Positions 15,577-23,108 of a DNA stretch of 64,000 bases are shown one piece after another. The stretch spans positions 620,501 to 684,500 of the forward strand of contig NZ_JACHWR010000003.1 in NCBI RefSeq assembly GCF_014191495.1, written 5' to 3'. Position 1 is the first letter of the stretch. Each line of letters starts with the position of its first letter. The DNA is from Nocardioides soli. GTDB taxonomy: Bacteria; Actinomycetota; Actinomycetes; Propionibacteriales; Nocardioidaceae. The notes beneath the pieces were generated by a model. It searched no databases. It saw nothing but the letters and a program-made list of their open reading frames with translations, and had not been told where the DNA came from. The position numbers were made by a program, and so were the translations under genes.

Positions 15577-17073
15577 ATGACCGGGCTCCTCGTCGCCGGC
15601 ACCACCTCCGACGCCGGCAAGAGCATCGTCACCTCGGGGCTGTGCCGGGCGTTGGTCAGGCGCGGCGTCAAGGTCGCGCCGTTCAAGGCGCAGAACATGT
15701 CCAACAACTCGATGGTCGTCGTCGGCCCCGGCGGCAGCACCGGCGAGATCGGCCGTGCCCAGTGGGTGCAGGCGCTCGCGGCCGGCGTCGAGCCCGAGGT
15801 CGCGATGAACCCGGTGCTGCTCAAGCCCGGCAGCGACCGTCGCAGCCACGTGGTGGTGCTCGGGCGGCCGGCGGGCGAGGTGTCCGCGCACGACTTCGTC
15901 GCCGGGCGGGCGCATCTGGCGCGTGCGGCGTACGACGCCTTCGACGACCTCTCGTCGCGCTTCGAGATCGTCGTCGCGGAGGGTGCGGGGAGCCCGACGG
16001 AGATCAACCTGCGGTCGAGCGACTACGTGAACCTCGGCCTGGCCCAGCACGGCGGGCTCGCCACGGTGCTGGTCGGCGACATCGACCGCGGCGGGGTCTT
16101 CGCGTCGCTCTTCGGCAGCGTCGCGCTGCTCGCACCGGAGGACCAGCGGCTGGTGGCGGGCTTCGTCGTCAACCGGTTCCGGGGCGACGAGACCCTGCTC
16201 GCACCCGGCCTGCGCGAGCTGGAGTCGCTGACCGGGCGGCGGGTGTACGGCGTACTCCCGTTCAACAGCGACGTGTGGCTCGACAGCGAGGACACCCTCG
16301 ACGTCGGCGACCGGCGCGTCCTCGACGGTCCCGCGCCGTTGCGTGTCGTCGTGGTGCGGTCGCCGCGGATCAGCAACTTCACCGACATCGACGCGCTCGG
16401 GCTCGAGCCCGGAGTCGACGTCGTCTACGCCTCCGACGGCCGCTCGGTCGCCGACGCCGACCTCGTCGTACTGCCCGGCTCGCGGGCGACGCTGGCCGAC
16501 CTCGCCTGGCTGCGTGGTCGTGGCATCGATCGGGCCGTGGCCGCGCACACCGCCGCGGGCCGGCCGGTCCTCGGTATCTGCGGCGGCTTCCAGATGCTCG
16601 GCCGGACGATCTCCGACCCCGACGGTGTCGAGGGCCCTCCCGGCGCGGCGACCGACGGCCTCGGGCTGCTCGACGTCTCGACGACGTTCGCCGCGGAGAA
16701 GGCGCTGCGGCTCCCGCGGGGCAGCGCGCTCGGGACCCAGGTCGGGGGCTACGAGATCCACCACGGGCGGGTGACGGCGGGATCGGGCGAGGAGTTCCTG
16801 GGCGGCGTCCGCGACGGCCACGTCTTCGGCACGATGTGGCACGGCTGCCTGGAGCACGACGACTTCCGTGCGGCCTTCCTCGGCGAGGTCGCCCGGCTCA
16901 CCGGGCACGTGTGGACGCCGTCGGGGGTCAGCTTCCTGGCCGCGCGGGAGCGCCGCCTCGACCTGCTCGGCGACCTCGTCGAGCACCACCTCGACGTCGA
17001 CGCGCTGCTCGACCTGGCCAGGTCCGGCCTGCCCGCCGGCCTGCCGGTGCTGCCGCCGGGGGACCGGCGATGA
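15577..17073 (+). CDS. cobQ: Cobyric acid synthase CobQ
   Basis: This is a 498-aa glutamine-dependent amidotransferase that amidates the b, d, e and g side chains of adenosylcobyrinic acid a,c-diamide to adenosylcobyric acid. The N-terminal MinD/CobB-like domain starts LLVAGTTSDAGKSIVTSGLCRAL with a P-loop-like GTTSDAGKS. The C-terminal class I GATase has the nucleophile Cys in GICGGFQMLG (~330) and the catalytic His in MWHGCLEHDDFR (~425). A 121-bp gap precedes it, in which I see no riboswitch or clear hairpin. Its stop overlaps cobK as ATGA. Confidence 0.95.
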   Translation: MTGLLVAGTTSDAGKSIVTSGLCRALVRRGVKVAPFKAQNMSNNSMVVVGPGGSTGEIGRAQWVQALAAGVEPEVAMNPVLLKPGSDRRSHVVVLGRPAGEVSAHDFVAGRAHLARAAYDAFDDLSSRFEIVVAEGAGSPTEINLRSSDYVNLGLAQHGGLATVLVGDIDRGGVFASLFGSVALLAPEDQRLVAGFVVNRFRGDETLLAPGLRELESLTGRRVYGVLPFNSDVWLDSEDTLDVGDRRVLDGPAPLRVVVVRSPRISNFTDIDALGLEPGVDVVYASDGRSVADADLVVLPGSRATLADLAWLRGRGIDRAVAAHTAAGRPVLGICGGFQMLGRTISDPDGVEGPPGAATDGLGLLDVSTTFAAEKALRLPRGSALGTQVGGYEIHHGRVTAGSGEEFLGGVRDGHVFGTMWHGCLEHDDFRAAFLGEVARLTGHVWTPSGVSFLAARERRLDLLGDLVEHHLDVDALLDLARSGLPAGLPVLPPGDRR

Positions 17074-17837
17074 AGGTGCTGGTGCTCGGCGGTACGGCGG
17101 AGGCGCGGTCGCTCGCCGCCGCACTGGTCGACGACGGCGTCGACGTGACGACCTCGCTGGCCGGCCGGGTCGCCGAGCCGCGACTGCCGGTCGGAGCCGT
17201 GCGTGTCGGCGGGTTCGGCGGCGTGGCCGGGCTCGCGGCGTACGCGCGGGACTTCGACGCGGTCGTCGACGCCACCCACCCCTTCGCCGCGCAGATCTCG
17301 GCCCACGCCGCGGCGGCCTGCGACGACGTACCTCTGCTGCGGCTGCAGCGGCCCGGCTGGGCCGACCGGTCGGCGCCGGCATGGGTGTGGGTCGACGACC
17401 ACGACGCGGCGGCGGCTGCGGCCGCTGAGCTGGGGGAGCGGCCGTTCCTGACAGTCGGGCGACAGGCGCTCGGTCGCTTCACGGGACCGCTGGCGGGCGC
17501 GTCGGTGCTGGTGCGGGTGGTCGACGAGCCGGAGGTCGCCCTGCCGGACACGTGGGAGGTGCTGCGCGATCGGGGCCCGTACGCGCTCGAGGACGAGACG
17601 GCGCTGATGCAGGGGCACGACGCCGACGTGCTGGTGACCAAGGACTCCGGCGGCGACCACACCTGGCCGAAGATGCAGGCCGCGGCCGGCCTCCGGATCC
17701 CGGTGGTGGTGGTGCGGCGGCCGCCGGCGCCGGACGGCGTGACGACCGTCAGCGGCGTCGACGACGCAGTGCGATGGGTGCGATCGCGGCCAACGCCCCG
17801 ACCCCGACCCGCCGCGCCAACCGGCGGGCCCGGGTGA
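17070..17837 (+). CDS. cobK: Precorrin-6A reductase CobK
   Basis: This is a 255-aa NADPH-dependent reductase that converts precorrin-6A to dihydro-precorrin-6A (precorrin-6B). It starts MKVLVLGGTAEARSLAAAL, the family's GGTxEAR motif. VVDATHPFAAQISAHA and VLVTKDSGGDHTWPKMQAA are both diagnostic. Translationally coupled to cobQ (ATGA). The last ~30 codons, a Pro/Arg-rich tail after DDAVRWVR, overlap the 3' end of the convergent cobD gene by 89 bp. Confidence 0.94.
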   Translation: MKVLVLGGTAEARSLAAALVDDGVDVTTSLAGRVAEPRLPVGAVRVGGFGGVAGLAAYARDFDAVVDATHPFAAQISAHAAAACDDVPLLRLQRPGWADRSAPAWVWVDDHDAAAAAAAELGERPFLTVGRQALGRFTGPLAGASVLVRVVDEPEVALPDTWEVLRDRGPYALEDETALMQGHDADVLVTKDSGGDHTWPKMQAAAGLRIPVVVVRRPPAPDGVTTVSGVDDAVRWVRSRPTPRPRPAAPTGGPG

Positions 17838-18654
17838 TGTCGTGACGGTCGGGAGCGCGTCCGTCGCCGAGCACCTGCCGGTCCTCGGTCCGGCCGCCGT
17901 ACGCGTTGACGCCCCCGAGCCGCAGGCCGAGCGCTCCGGCGAACGCCGCCTCGACCGGCCCGGCGTTCGGGCTGGGGTGGCCGCCGGCGTCGCGTCGCCA
18001 CGTCCGCCAGGCGGCGCGCCGGTCGTCGCCGAGCACGACCGTCAGCGCGGCGGTGAGCCGCGCGCCCGGCAGGTTGAGCAGGTCGTCGAGCCGGGCCGCC
18101 GCCCAGCCGTAGCGCTCGTAGCGCTCGTTGCGGTGGCCGATCATCGCGTCGAGGGTGTTGGTGGCCCGGTGGGCCAGCAGCCCGGGCACGCCCGCGACGG
18201 CGCCCCAGACCAGGGGCGCGACCACGGCGTCGGAGGTGTTCTCGGCGAGCGACTCGATGACGGCGCGCGCCACACCGGCCTCGTCGAGCTCGCTCGTGTC
18301 GCGGCCGACCAGGTGGGTGAGTCGCTGCCGCGCTGCGGGCAGGTCTCCCGCGGCGAGATGGGCCTGCACGGCCGCGGCCTCGCGGTCGAGGGAGCGGCCG
18401 CCGAGGACCACCCAGGTCGCGATGGCCGTCGCGACCGGACCGGCGCGGTGTACGCCCACCGCGGTCGTCGCGCCGACGAGGATGGCCACGTGCACCGCGC
18501 CGGCGCCGCGGCGGTCGGCGTAGGTCAGTCGCTCCAGGGCCGCCGCCGCGCGCCCGAACCCGGCCACCGCGTGCCAGCGTGCCGGGTCGCCGAGCACGCG
18601 GTCGGCGGCGAAGCCCGCCGTGAGTCCGAGCAGCCGTCCCGAGAGTGGAGTCAT
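17749..18654 (-). CDS. cobD: Adenosylcobinamide-phosphate synthase CobD (CbiB)
   Basis: This is a 301-aa integral membrane enzyme that attaches the aminopropanol (phosphate) linker to adenosylcobyric acid. It starts with GLTAGFAADRVLGDPARWHAVAGFGR, the classical CobD N-terminus. ESLAENTSDAVVAPLVWGAVAGVPG and the NTLDAMIGHRNERYERYGWAAARLDDLLN block are characteristic. Its ATG (18652-18654) is only 2 bp from the divergent cobU ATG. Its 3' end overlaps cobK. Confidence 0.95.
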   Translation of the reverse strand: MTPLSGRLLGLTAGFAADRVLGDPARWHAVAGFGRAAAALERLTYADRRGAGAVHVAILVGATTAVGVHRAGPVATAIATWVVLGGRSLDREAAAVQAHLAAGDLPAARQRLTHLVGRDTSELDEAGVARAVIESLAENTSDAVVAPLVWGAVAGVPGLLAHRATNTLDAMIGHRNERYERYGWAAARLDDLLNLPGARLTAALTVVLGDDRRAAWRTWRRDAGGHPSPNAGPVEAAFAGALGLRLGGVNAYGGRTEDRQVLGDGRAPDRHDITRARRLARRVGVGALAAIAPIALRRRRR

Positions 18655-18656
18655 CG

Positions 18657-19175
18657 ATGAGGGTCCTGGTCACCGGCGGCGTCCGATCCGGCAAGTCGCG
18701 GCACGCAGAGGGCCTGCTCGCCTCGGCCACGGCGGTGCGGTACGTCGCGCCCGGGCCGGTGCGCGACGACGCCGACTGGCAGGAGCGGATCGCGGCCCAT
18801 CGCGCGCGCCGCCCGACGCACTGGTCGACGCTCGAGACCGGCGACCTGGCGACCGCGCTGACCACCTCGGACGCCGTCCTCGTCGACTGCCTCGGCACCT
18901 GGCTGACCCGGCTCGTCGACGACGCCGGCCTGTGGGACGCCTCGATGCCCGACCTGTCGGCCTACGTCGACGAGCAGGTCGATCGGGCCCTGGAGGCACT
19001 GTCGGCGGCCGGTGGCACCGTGGTCCTGGTCAGCAACGAGGTCGGATGGGGGGTGGTGCCGGAGCACCGGTCGGGCCGGGTCTTCCGTGACCTGCTCGGG
19101 TCGGTCAACCAGGGGTTCGGGGCGGTCTGCGACGAGGTGCACCTGGTGGTGGCGGGGAAGGTGCTGCGCCTCTGA
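18657..19175 (+). CDS. cobU: Adenosylcobinamide kinase / cobinamide-phosphate guanylyltransferase CobU (CobP)
   Basis: The 172-aa bifunctional enzyme phosphorylates and then guanylylates adenosylcobinamide in nucleotide-loop assembly. The P-loop GGVRSGKSRHAE is at residues ~7-18. The guanylylation-site histidine region is near AAHRARRP, VLVDCLGTWLTRL is the Walker B-like segment, and VVLVSNEVGWGVVPEHRSGRVFRD is the family signature. ATG 18657 has GGAG 6 nt upstream. The ribosome site lies inside the first codons of cobD on the other strand, so the two genes share their 5' ends. Confidence 0.95.
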   Translation: MRVLVTGGVRSGKSRHAEGLLASATAVRYVAPGPVRDDADWQERIAAHRARRPTHWSTLETGDLATALTTSDAVLVDCLGTWLTRLVDDAGLWDASMPDLSAYVDEQVDRALEALSAAGGTVVLVSNEVGWGVVPEHRSGRVFRDLLGSVNQGFGAVCDEVHLVVAGKVLRL

Positions 19176-19177
19176 CC

Positions 19178-19876
19178 TCACAGCCATGCCCAGGTGAGCA
19201 GCATGGTGGCGAGGGCGAGTTCGATCGCGGCACCGAAGACGTCGCCGGTGACGCCCCCGAAGCGAGTGGTCGCCCGGCGTACGAGCACGAGCACGGCCAG
19301 GCCGCCGGTGACCGACAGCAGCACGCCGCCGAGCACCGCGACGGGCAGTGGCACAGTGCGGGTGTAGGTGACGCCCAGGCCGTCGGCGCGCGCCGCCGGT
19401 ACCCGCGTGCAGCAGACGACCCAGAGCGCACAGCGCGACAGGCAGACGAGCGCGCCCGCGAGCGCGGCGAGCGCGATCGAGTGGCTGTAGGCCGTCAGCG
19501 CGGCCGCCTGCGTGCCGGCCACCACGACGGTCGCGGTGACGCCGGCCGGGCCGCTGGTCCCGGTCTTCATGACGGCGAGCGAGCGCTCGCGGTCGTACGA
19601 CGCCGTCAGCCCGTCGGCCACGTCGGACAGGCCGTCCCAGTGCAGGGCCCGCGAGCCGACGGCCAGCGCGCCGACGGCGACGAAGGCGACCGCCAGCGGA
19701 GGAAGGGAGGTGAGGCCGCCGAGCCACAACAGCATCGCCACGAGCACGCCGAGGGGGAGCACGGCCAGCGGCGCCAGCAGCATCGCGGTGCGCGCGGTGC
19801 GGCGATCGACGCGCGTCGGTGGACGGACCGGCAGCGCCGTCAGGGTGCCGGTCGCCAGGCGCCAGGCGTCACGCAT
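19178..19876 (-). CDS. cobS: Adenosylcobinamide-GDP ribazoletransferase (cobalamin synthase) CobS
   Basis: This is a 232-aa polytopic membrane protein that joins adenosylcobinamide-GDP and alpha-ribazole (phosphate) to form cobalamin. Diagnostic features are RDAWRLATGTLTALPVRPP at the N-terminus, ALHWDGLSDVADGLTASYDRERSLAVMKTGTSGPAG with its acidic metal-binding cluster, and about six hydrophobic helices. The ATG at 19876 lies in the last of three 13-bp tandem repeats; a GTG at 19885 would add three residues. The gene follows cobT in the cbtB-cbtA-cobT-cobS unit. Confidence 0.93.
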   Translation of the reverse strand: MRDAWRLATGTLTALPVRPPTRVDRRTARTAMLLAPLAVLPLGVLVAMLLWLGGLTSLPPLAVAFVAVGALAVGSRALHWDGLSDVADGLTASYDRERSLAVMKTGTSGPAGVTATVVVAGTQAAALTAYSHSIALAALAGALVCLSRCALWVVCCTRVPAARADGLGVTYTRTVPLPVAVLGGVLLSVTGGLAVLVLVRRATTRFGGVTGDVFGAAIELALATMLLTWAWL

Positions 19877-19906
19877 GGTCGTCACGCATGGTCGTCACGC
19901 ATGGGC
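19868..19906. repeat. Three 13-bp tandem repeats at the cobT/cobS junction
   Basis: GTCACGCATGGTC is repeated exactly twice and followed by a third copy with one change. On the coding strand each unit contains ATGCGTGA. The upstream unit supplies the cobT stop and the downstream unit supplies the cobS ATG. Confidence 0.9.
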
Positions 19907-20932
19907 GTCGGGCGGCAGCAGCTCGGAGAGCAGCGCGACGTCGCGCAGGAGGGCGACCGCACTGCGCAGCACCGGCACGGCGGCCACCGCGCCGCTGCCC
20001 TCGCCGAGCCGCATGCCGAGGTCCAGCACCGGTTCGAGCCCTAGCTTGGCCAGCGCCAGCGACTGGGCGGGCTCGGTCGAGCGGTGGCCGGCCGCGAACC
20101 ACGCGGCCGCCCCCGGCTCGATCCGGTCCGCGGTGAGGCCGCAGGCCACGGCCATCAGGCCGTCCAGCAGCACCGGGACGCCCTGCCGGGCCGCCTCGAG
20201 CAGGTAGCCCGTGCTGGCGGCGAGGTCGGCGCTGGCCAACGCGGTGAGGCAGTCGACCGGGTCGCCGAGGCGTCCGCCGGCCCGGTCGAGCGCCCGCTGG
20301 ACCACGGCCTGCTTGTGCGCGAGCGCGTCGTCGGCCACGCCGGTGCCCCGGCCGGTCACCTCCGGTGCCGGCAGGCCGAGCCCGGCGGCGACCAGGGCCG
20401 CGGCGGGCGTGGTGTTGCCGATGCCCATGTCGCCGCTGAGCAGCAGCTGGGCGCCGCCGGCGATCTCCTCGCGGGCCACGGCGGCTCCGACCGCGAGGGC
20501 CCGGTCGGTCTCGTCGGGCGTCAGGGCGTCCTCGAGGTGGATGGCGCCCGATCCGCGGCGCACCTTGTGTCGGCGGACGTCGTCGGGCACGCCGTCGAGG
20601 TCGTCGTCGACGCCCAGGTCGAGGACCCGCACGGAGACGTCGTGCGCCGCCGCGAGCGCCGAGACGCCCGCGCGGCCGGAGACGAAGGTGCGCACCATGG
20701 CGGCCGTGATCTCGGGCGGATACGCCGACACGCCGTGCCTCGCGACGCCGTGGTCGCCGGCGAAGATCACCAGCCGGACGTTGTCGAGGGCGGGTGGCGG
20801 CACCGTGCCCTGGGTCGCGGCGAGCCAGACCGCGAGGTCGCCGAGCCGCCCCAGCGCCCCGGGAGGGGTAGCCAGGGCGGCCAGGCGCTCGGCCGCCGCG
20901 GCGGCGACCGAGGACGACGGCGGCGCGATCAC
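19895..20932 (-). CDS. cobT: Nicotinate-nucleotide-dimethylbenzimidazole phosphoribosyltransferase CobT
   Basis: The 345-aa enzyme makes alpha-ribazole phosphate from dimethylbenzimidazole and nicotinate mononucleotide. Motifs are PPGALGRLGDLAVWLA, VIFAGDHGVARHGVSAYPPE, LLLSGDMGIGNTTPAAA, and LGMRLGEGSGAVAAVP with the catalytic glutamate. The frame continues upstream to 21028. The GTG at 20932 overlaps the cbtA stop as GTGA and gives the family's usual length, so it is the likely start. Confidence 0.95.
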   Translation of the reverse strand: MIAPPSSSVAAAAAERLAALATPPGALGRLGDLAVWLAATQGTVPPPALDNVRLVIFAGDHGVARHGVSAYPPEITAAMVRTFVSGRAGVSALAAAHDVSVRVLDLGVDDDLDGVPDDVRRHKVRRGSGAIHLEDALTPDETDRALAVGAAVAREEIAGGAQLLLSGDMGIGNTTPAAALVAAGLGLPAPEVTGRGTGVADDALAHKQAVVQRALDRAGGRLGDPVDCLTALASADLAASTGYLLEAARQGVPVLLDGLMAVACGLTADRIEPGAAAWFAAGHRSTEPAQSLALAKLGLEPVLDLGMRLGEGSGAVAAVPVLRSAVALLRDVALLSELLPPDAHA

Positions 20933-21702
20933 AGGCTGGCTGCCAGCTCGCGTCGGTCGGCGAGGCCACGCTCGTGGCGATGGAGCCGACCGATCAGGCC
21001 GGTGAGTCCGATGCCGATCACCGCCCACAGCGTGGCCAGGGTCAGCAGCGAGGCGCGCCGGAAGTACCAGAGCACGTCGGCGGGGAAGTCGCCGATCTCG
21101 TTGACGGTCGGCATCATCCGGCCCGCGACGACGACGGCCACGACGTACACACCGGCGCTGGCGAGGACGGCGCCGTACGTGCCGATCTCGTCGAGCAGCC
21201 GGATGGCGAGCAGCGACGAGAACGCCGCGAACGCGACCGAGATCAACACGAAGCCGAAGTAGTAGCTCGTGCGGTCGCCGATCGTGTCACCGGACCCGAC
21301 GGCGGGCGGGGTGGCGGGGTACTTCAGGAACGGCACCAGCGCCACCGAGACGAAGCCGATCAGGCTCACCAACGCGGTCGACTGGCCCGGGGAGAGCCGG
21401 CCGATGCGGCCGACGACCGAGGCGGCGACCAGGGCGACGAGGCCGCCGACGGCCACGCCCACCGCGAGGCTGCCGGTCAGCAGGCCCCAGGTCCGCTGGT
21501 GCTGGCGGGACACGGTGGTGCCCTCGTCATCGTGGGAGTGTGCGGTCTCCGTCGCGGTGGGATCGTCGGCGGAGGCCGCCTCCTCCAGCGCGATCGCGGT
21601 CTCGACGTGCGGCTCGCCGACCTGGTGGGCGACGAGGAACGTCGCGAAGCCGGAGAGGAGGCCGATCAGCAGCCCCCGAACCAGGAATGCTCGTGCGGTC
21701 AT
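20929..21702 (-). CDS. cbtA: Cobalt transporter subunit CbtA
   Basis: The 257-residue membrane protein begins TARAFLVRGLLIGLLSGFATFLVAHQVGEPHVE, the CbtA N-terminal helix with its conserved GEP. A histidine/acid stretch TAHSHDDEG follows, then about five more helices and a C-terminal PADVLWYFRRASLLTLATLW segment. CbtAB is a proposed cobalt uptake system found under B12 riboswitches. Here it lies between the small partner CbtB and cobT, downstream of a cobalamin riboswitch, so it probably supplies Co2+ to the chelatase. Confidence 0.9.
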   Translation of the reverse strand: MTARAFLVRGLLIGLLSGFATFLVAHQVGEPHVETAIALEEAASADDPTATETAHSHDDEGTTVSRQHQRTWGLLTGSLAVGVAVGGLVALVAASVVGRIGRLSPGQSTALVSLIGFVSVALVPFLKYPATPPAVGSGDTIGDRTSYYFGFVLISVAFAAFSSLLAIRLLDEIGTYGAVLASAGVYVVAVVVAGRMMPTVNEIGDFPADVLWYFRRASLLTLATLWAVIGIGLTGLIGRLHRHERGLADRRELAASL

Positions 21703-21715
21703 CGTCCCGGCCCTC

Positions 21716-21934
21716 TCAGTGGCAGGGGTAGCCGAGCAGGTGCCGGCCGTCGTGGACCCATTCGTGGATCGCGTTGCCCGACGGGATCGAGATCGCGCCC
21801 TGGTCGGCGCTGATGAAGAACAGGATGAGCAGCCCGAGCAGGCCGAAGAAGAGCGCCCAGGGGGCGATCTCGCGGAGCGGGATCGAGGGAACCTCGGCGG
21901 TGGGTGCAACGGGGGCAGCAGACGTCTGCGACAT
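21716..21934 (-). CDS. cbtB: Cobalt transporter subunit CbtB
   Basis: This 72-aa protein has one membrane helix (IAPWALFFGLLGLLILFFI) and a conserved metal-binding tail, AIHEWVHDGRHLLGYPCH, rich in His and ending Cys-His. This is the CbtB signature. It is the first gene after the riboswitch and lies 13 bp before cbtA. Confidence 0.92.
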   Translation of the reverse strand: MSQTSAAPVAPTAEVPSIPLREIAPWALFFGLLGLLILFFISADQGAISIPSGNAIHEWVHDGRHLLGYPCH

Positions 21935-21979
21935 GTGTCCTCCTCAGGGATACGTGCGTCCCTGGTCGTTGGGGATTGG

Positions 21980-22088
21980 ACGGACACTCGGGTCTGACTC
22001 CAGCTCCCACCTCGCCTCTCGGCGCGGCGGAGGGCTGTCACAGTAGCGCGACTGTGCCGGATTCCCACCGGCTTCCTCGTGCCCGCGA
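21980..22088 (-). promoter_or_regulatory. Cobalamin riboswitch upstream of cbtB
   Basis: On the minus strand it reads GAAGCCGGTGGGAATCCGGC, then CGCTACTGTGACAGC and a late GGAGTCAGACCC arm, the standard AdoCbl aptamer order. A TAGGCT hexamer just upstream overlaps the end of cobC and could be its -10 element. It likely controls cbtB-cbtA-cobT-cobS. Confidence 0.9.
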
Positions 22089-22091
22089 GCG

Positions 22092-23108
22092 TCAGCCTAG
22101 GGCATCGGAGCGCAGTGCGGACAGGGCATCGAGGAGTGATCTGCTTCGCGCCGGCGGGCGGACCGCGATGCGTACCCAGGCCGGTCCGAGTCCGGGGAAC
22201 GTGTCGGCGCGCCGTACGGCGATGCCGGCGTCGCGCAGCGCTGCGTGGCCGCCCGCTCCCACCTCGGCGAGCACGAAGCTCGCGCGCGATGGGACGTGCC
22301 GAACACCCATGGTTGACAGGGATTCCTCCAGGTCGCGACGCCATGCGTCGATCTCCAGGGCCCGCCGCTCGGCCTCGGTCAGCGCCTCGGCGGTCGAGCA
22401 CGCGACCATCGCGGCCGCGGCGGCGCTGGACACCGACCACGGCACCTGCCCGTCGCGCAGGTCGCGCACCACGTCGGGCTCGGCGACGACGTAGCCGGCG
22501 CGGACGCCCGGGATGCCCCAGTGCTTGGTCAGGCTGCGGATCACCAGCAGTCCGGGGAGCCGCTCGCCCGCGAGCGTCTCGGGCTCGCCGGGCACGGCGT
22601 CCATGAAGGCCTCGTCGACCACGACGAGCCGGTCCTCGCGCAGCAGCTCGCGGATCGTCGTGCGCGGGTGCAGCACGCCGGTCGGGTTCGTCGGGTTGCC
22701 GATCATGACCAGGTCCGCGTCGTCGGGAACCACGGCCGGGTCGAGTCGGAACGGCTCGGCCAGCACGAGCTCGGTGACGACGTGACCGGCCTGGCGGAGC
22801 GCGGCGTGGGGCTCGGTGAACTGCGGGTGCACCACTGCCGGACGCCGCCACGGCCGCAGCCGCGCCACCAGCGAGAACGCCTCGGCGGCGCCGGCGGTCG
22901 CCAGTGCCTCGGCCGGGTCCCGGCCGTGGCGGGCGGCGACGGCGCGCTCGGCCTCGGTCGCGGACGGGTAGCGCGCGGCGTCGTCGAGGCTGGCGTGCAG
23001 GGCCAGGTCGAGCCAAGCCGGGCGCGGCCCGTCGTAGACGTTGACGGCGAAGTCGAGCAGTCCGCCGCGGGCCTCGAGGTCGCCGTGATGGCGCAGTGGG
23101 TCAGGCAC
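22092..23108 (-). CDS. cobC: Rv2231c-type PLP-dependent aminotransferase-like protein CobC
   Basis: This is a 338-aa fold-type I PLP enzyme of the histidinol-phosphate aminotransferase/threonine-phosphate decarboxylase group. In cobalamin clusters it is annotated as CobC and thought to provide the aminopropanol linker precursor. Motifs are NPTNPTGVLHPR, VVDEAFMDAVPGE (the PLP-pyridine Asp), and SLTKHWGIPGVRAGY with the Schiff-base lysine. The GTG at 23108 lies within the end of cobB (8-bp overlap), and homology begins at PLRHHGD. It is the last gene of the chlID-cobO-cobB-cobC unit. Confidence 0.9.
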   Translation of the reverse strand: MPDPLRHHGDLEARGGLLDFAVNVYDGPRPAWLDLALHASLDDAARYPSATEAERAVAARHGRDPAEALATAGAAEAFSLVARLRPWRRPAVVHPQFTEPHAALRQAGHVVTELVLAEPFRLDPAVVPDDADLVMIGNPTNPTGVLHPRTTIRELLREDRLVVVDEAFMDAVPGEPETLAGERLPGLLVIRSLTKHWGIPGVRAGYVVAEPDVVRDLRDGQVPWSVSSAAAAAMVACSTAEALTEAERRALEIDAWRRDLEESLSTMGVRHVPSRASFVLAEVGAGGHAALRDAGIAVRRADTFPGLGPAWVRIAVRPPARSRSLLDALSALRSDALG

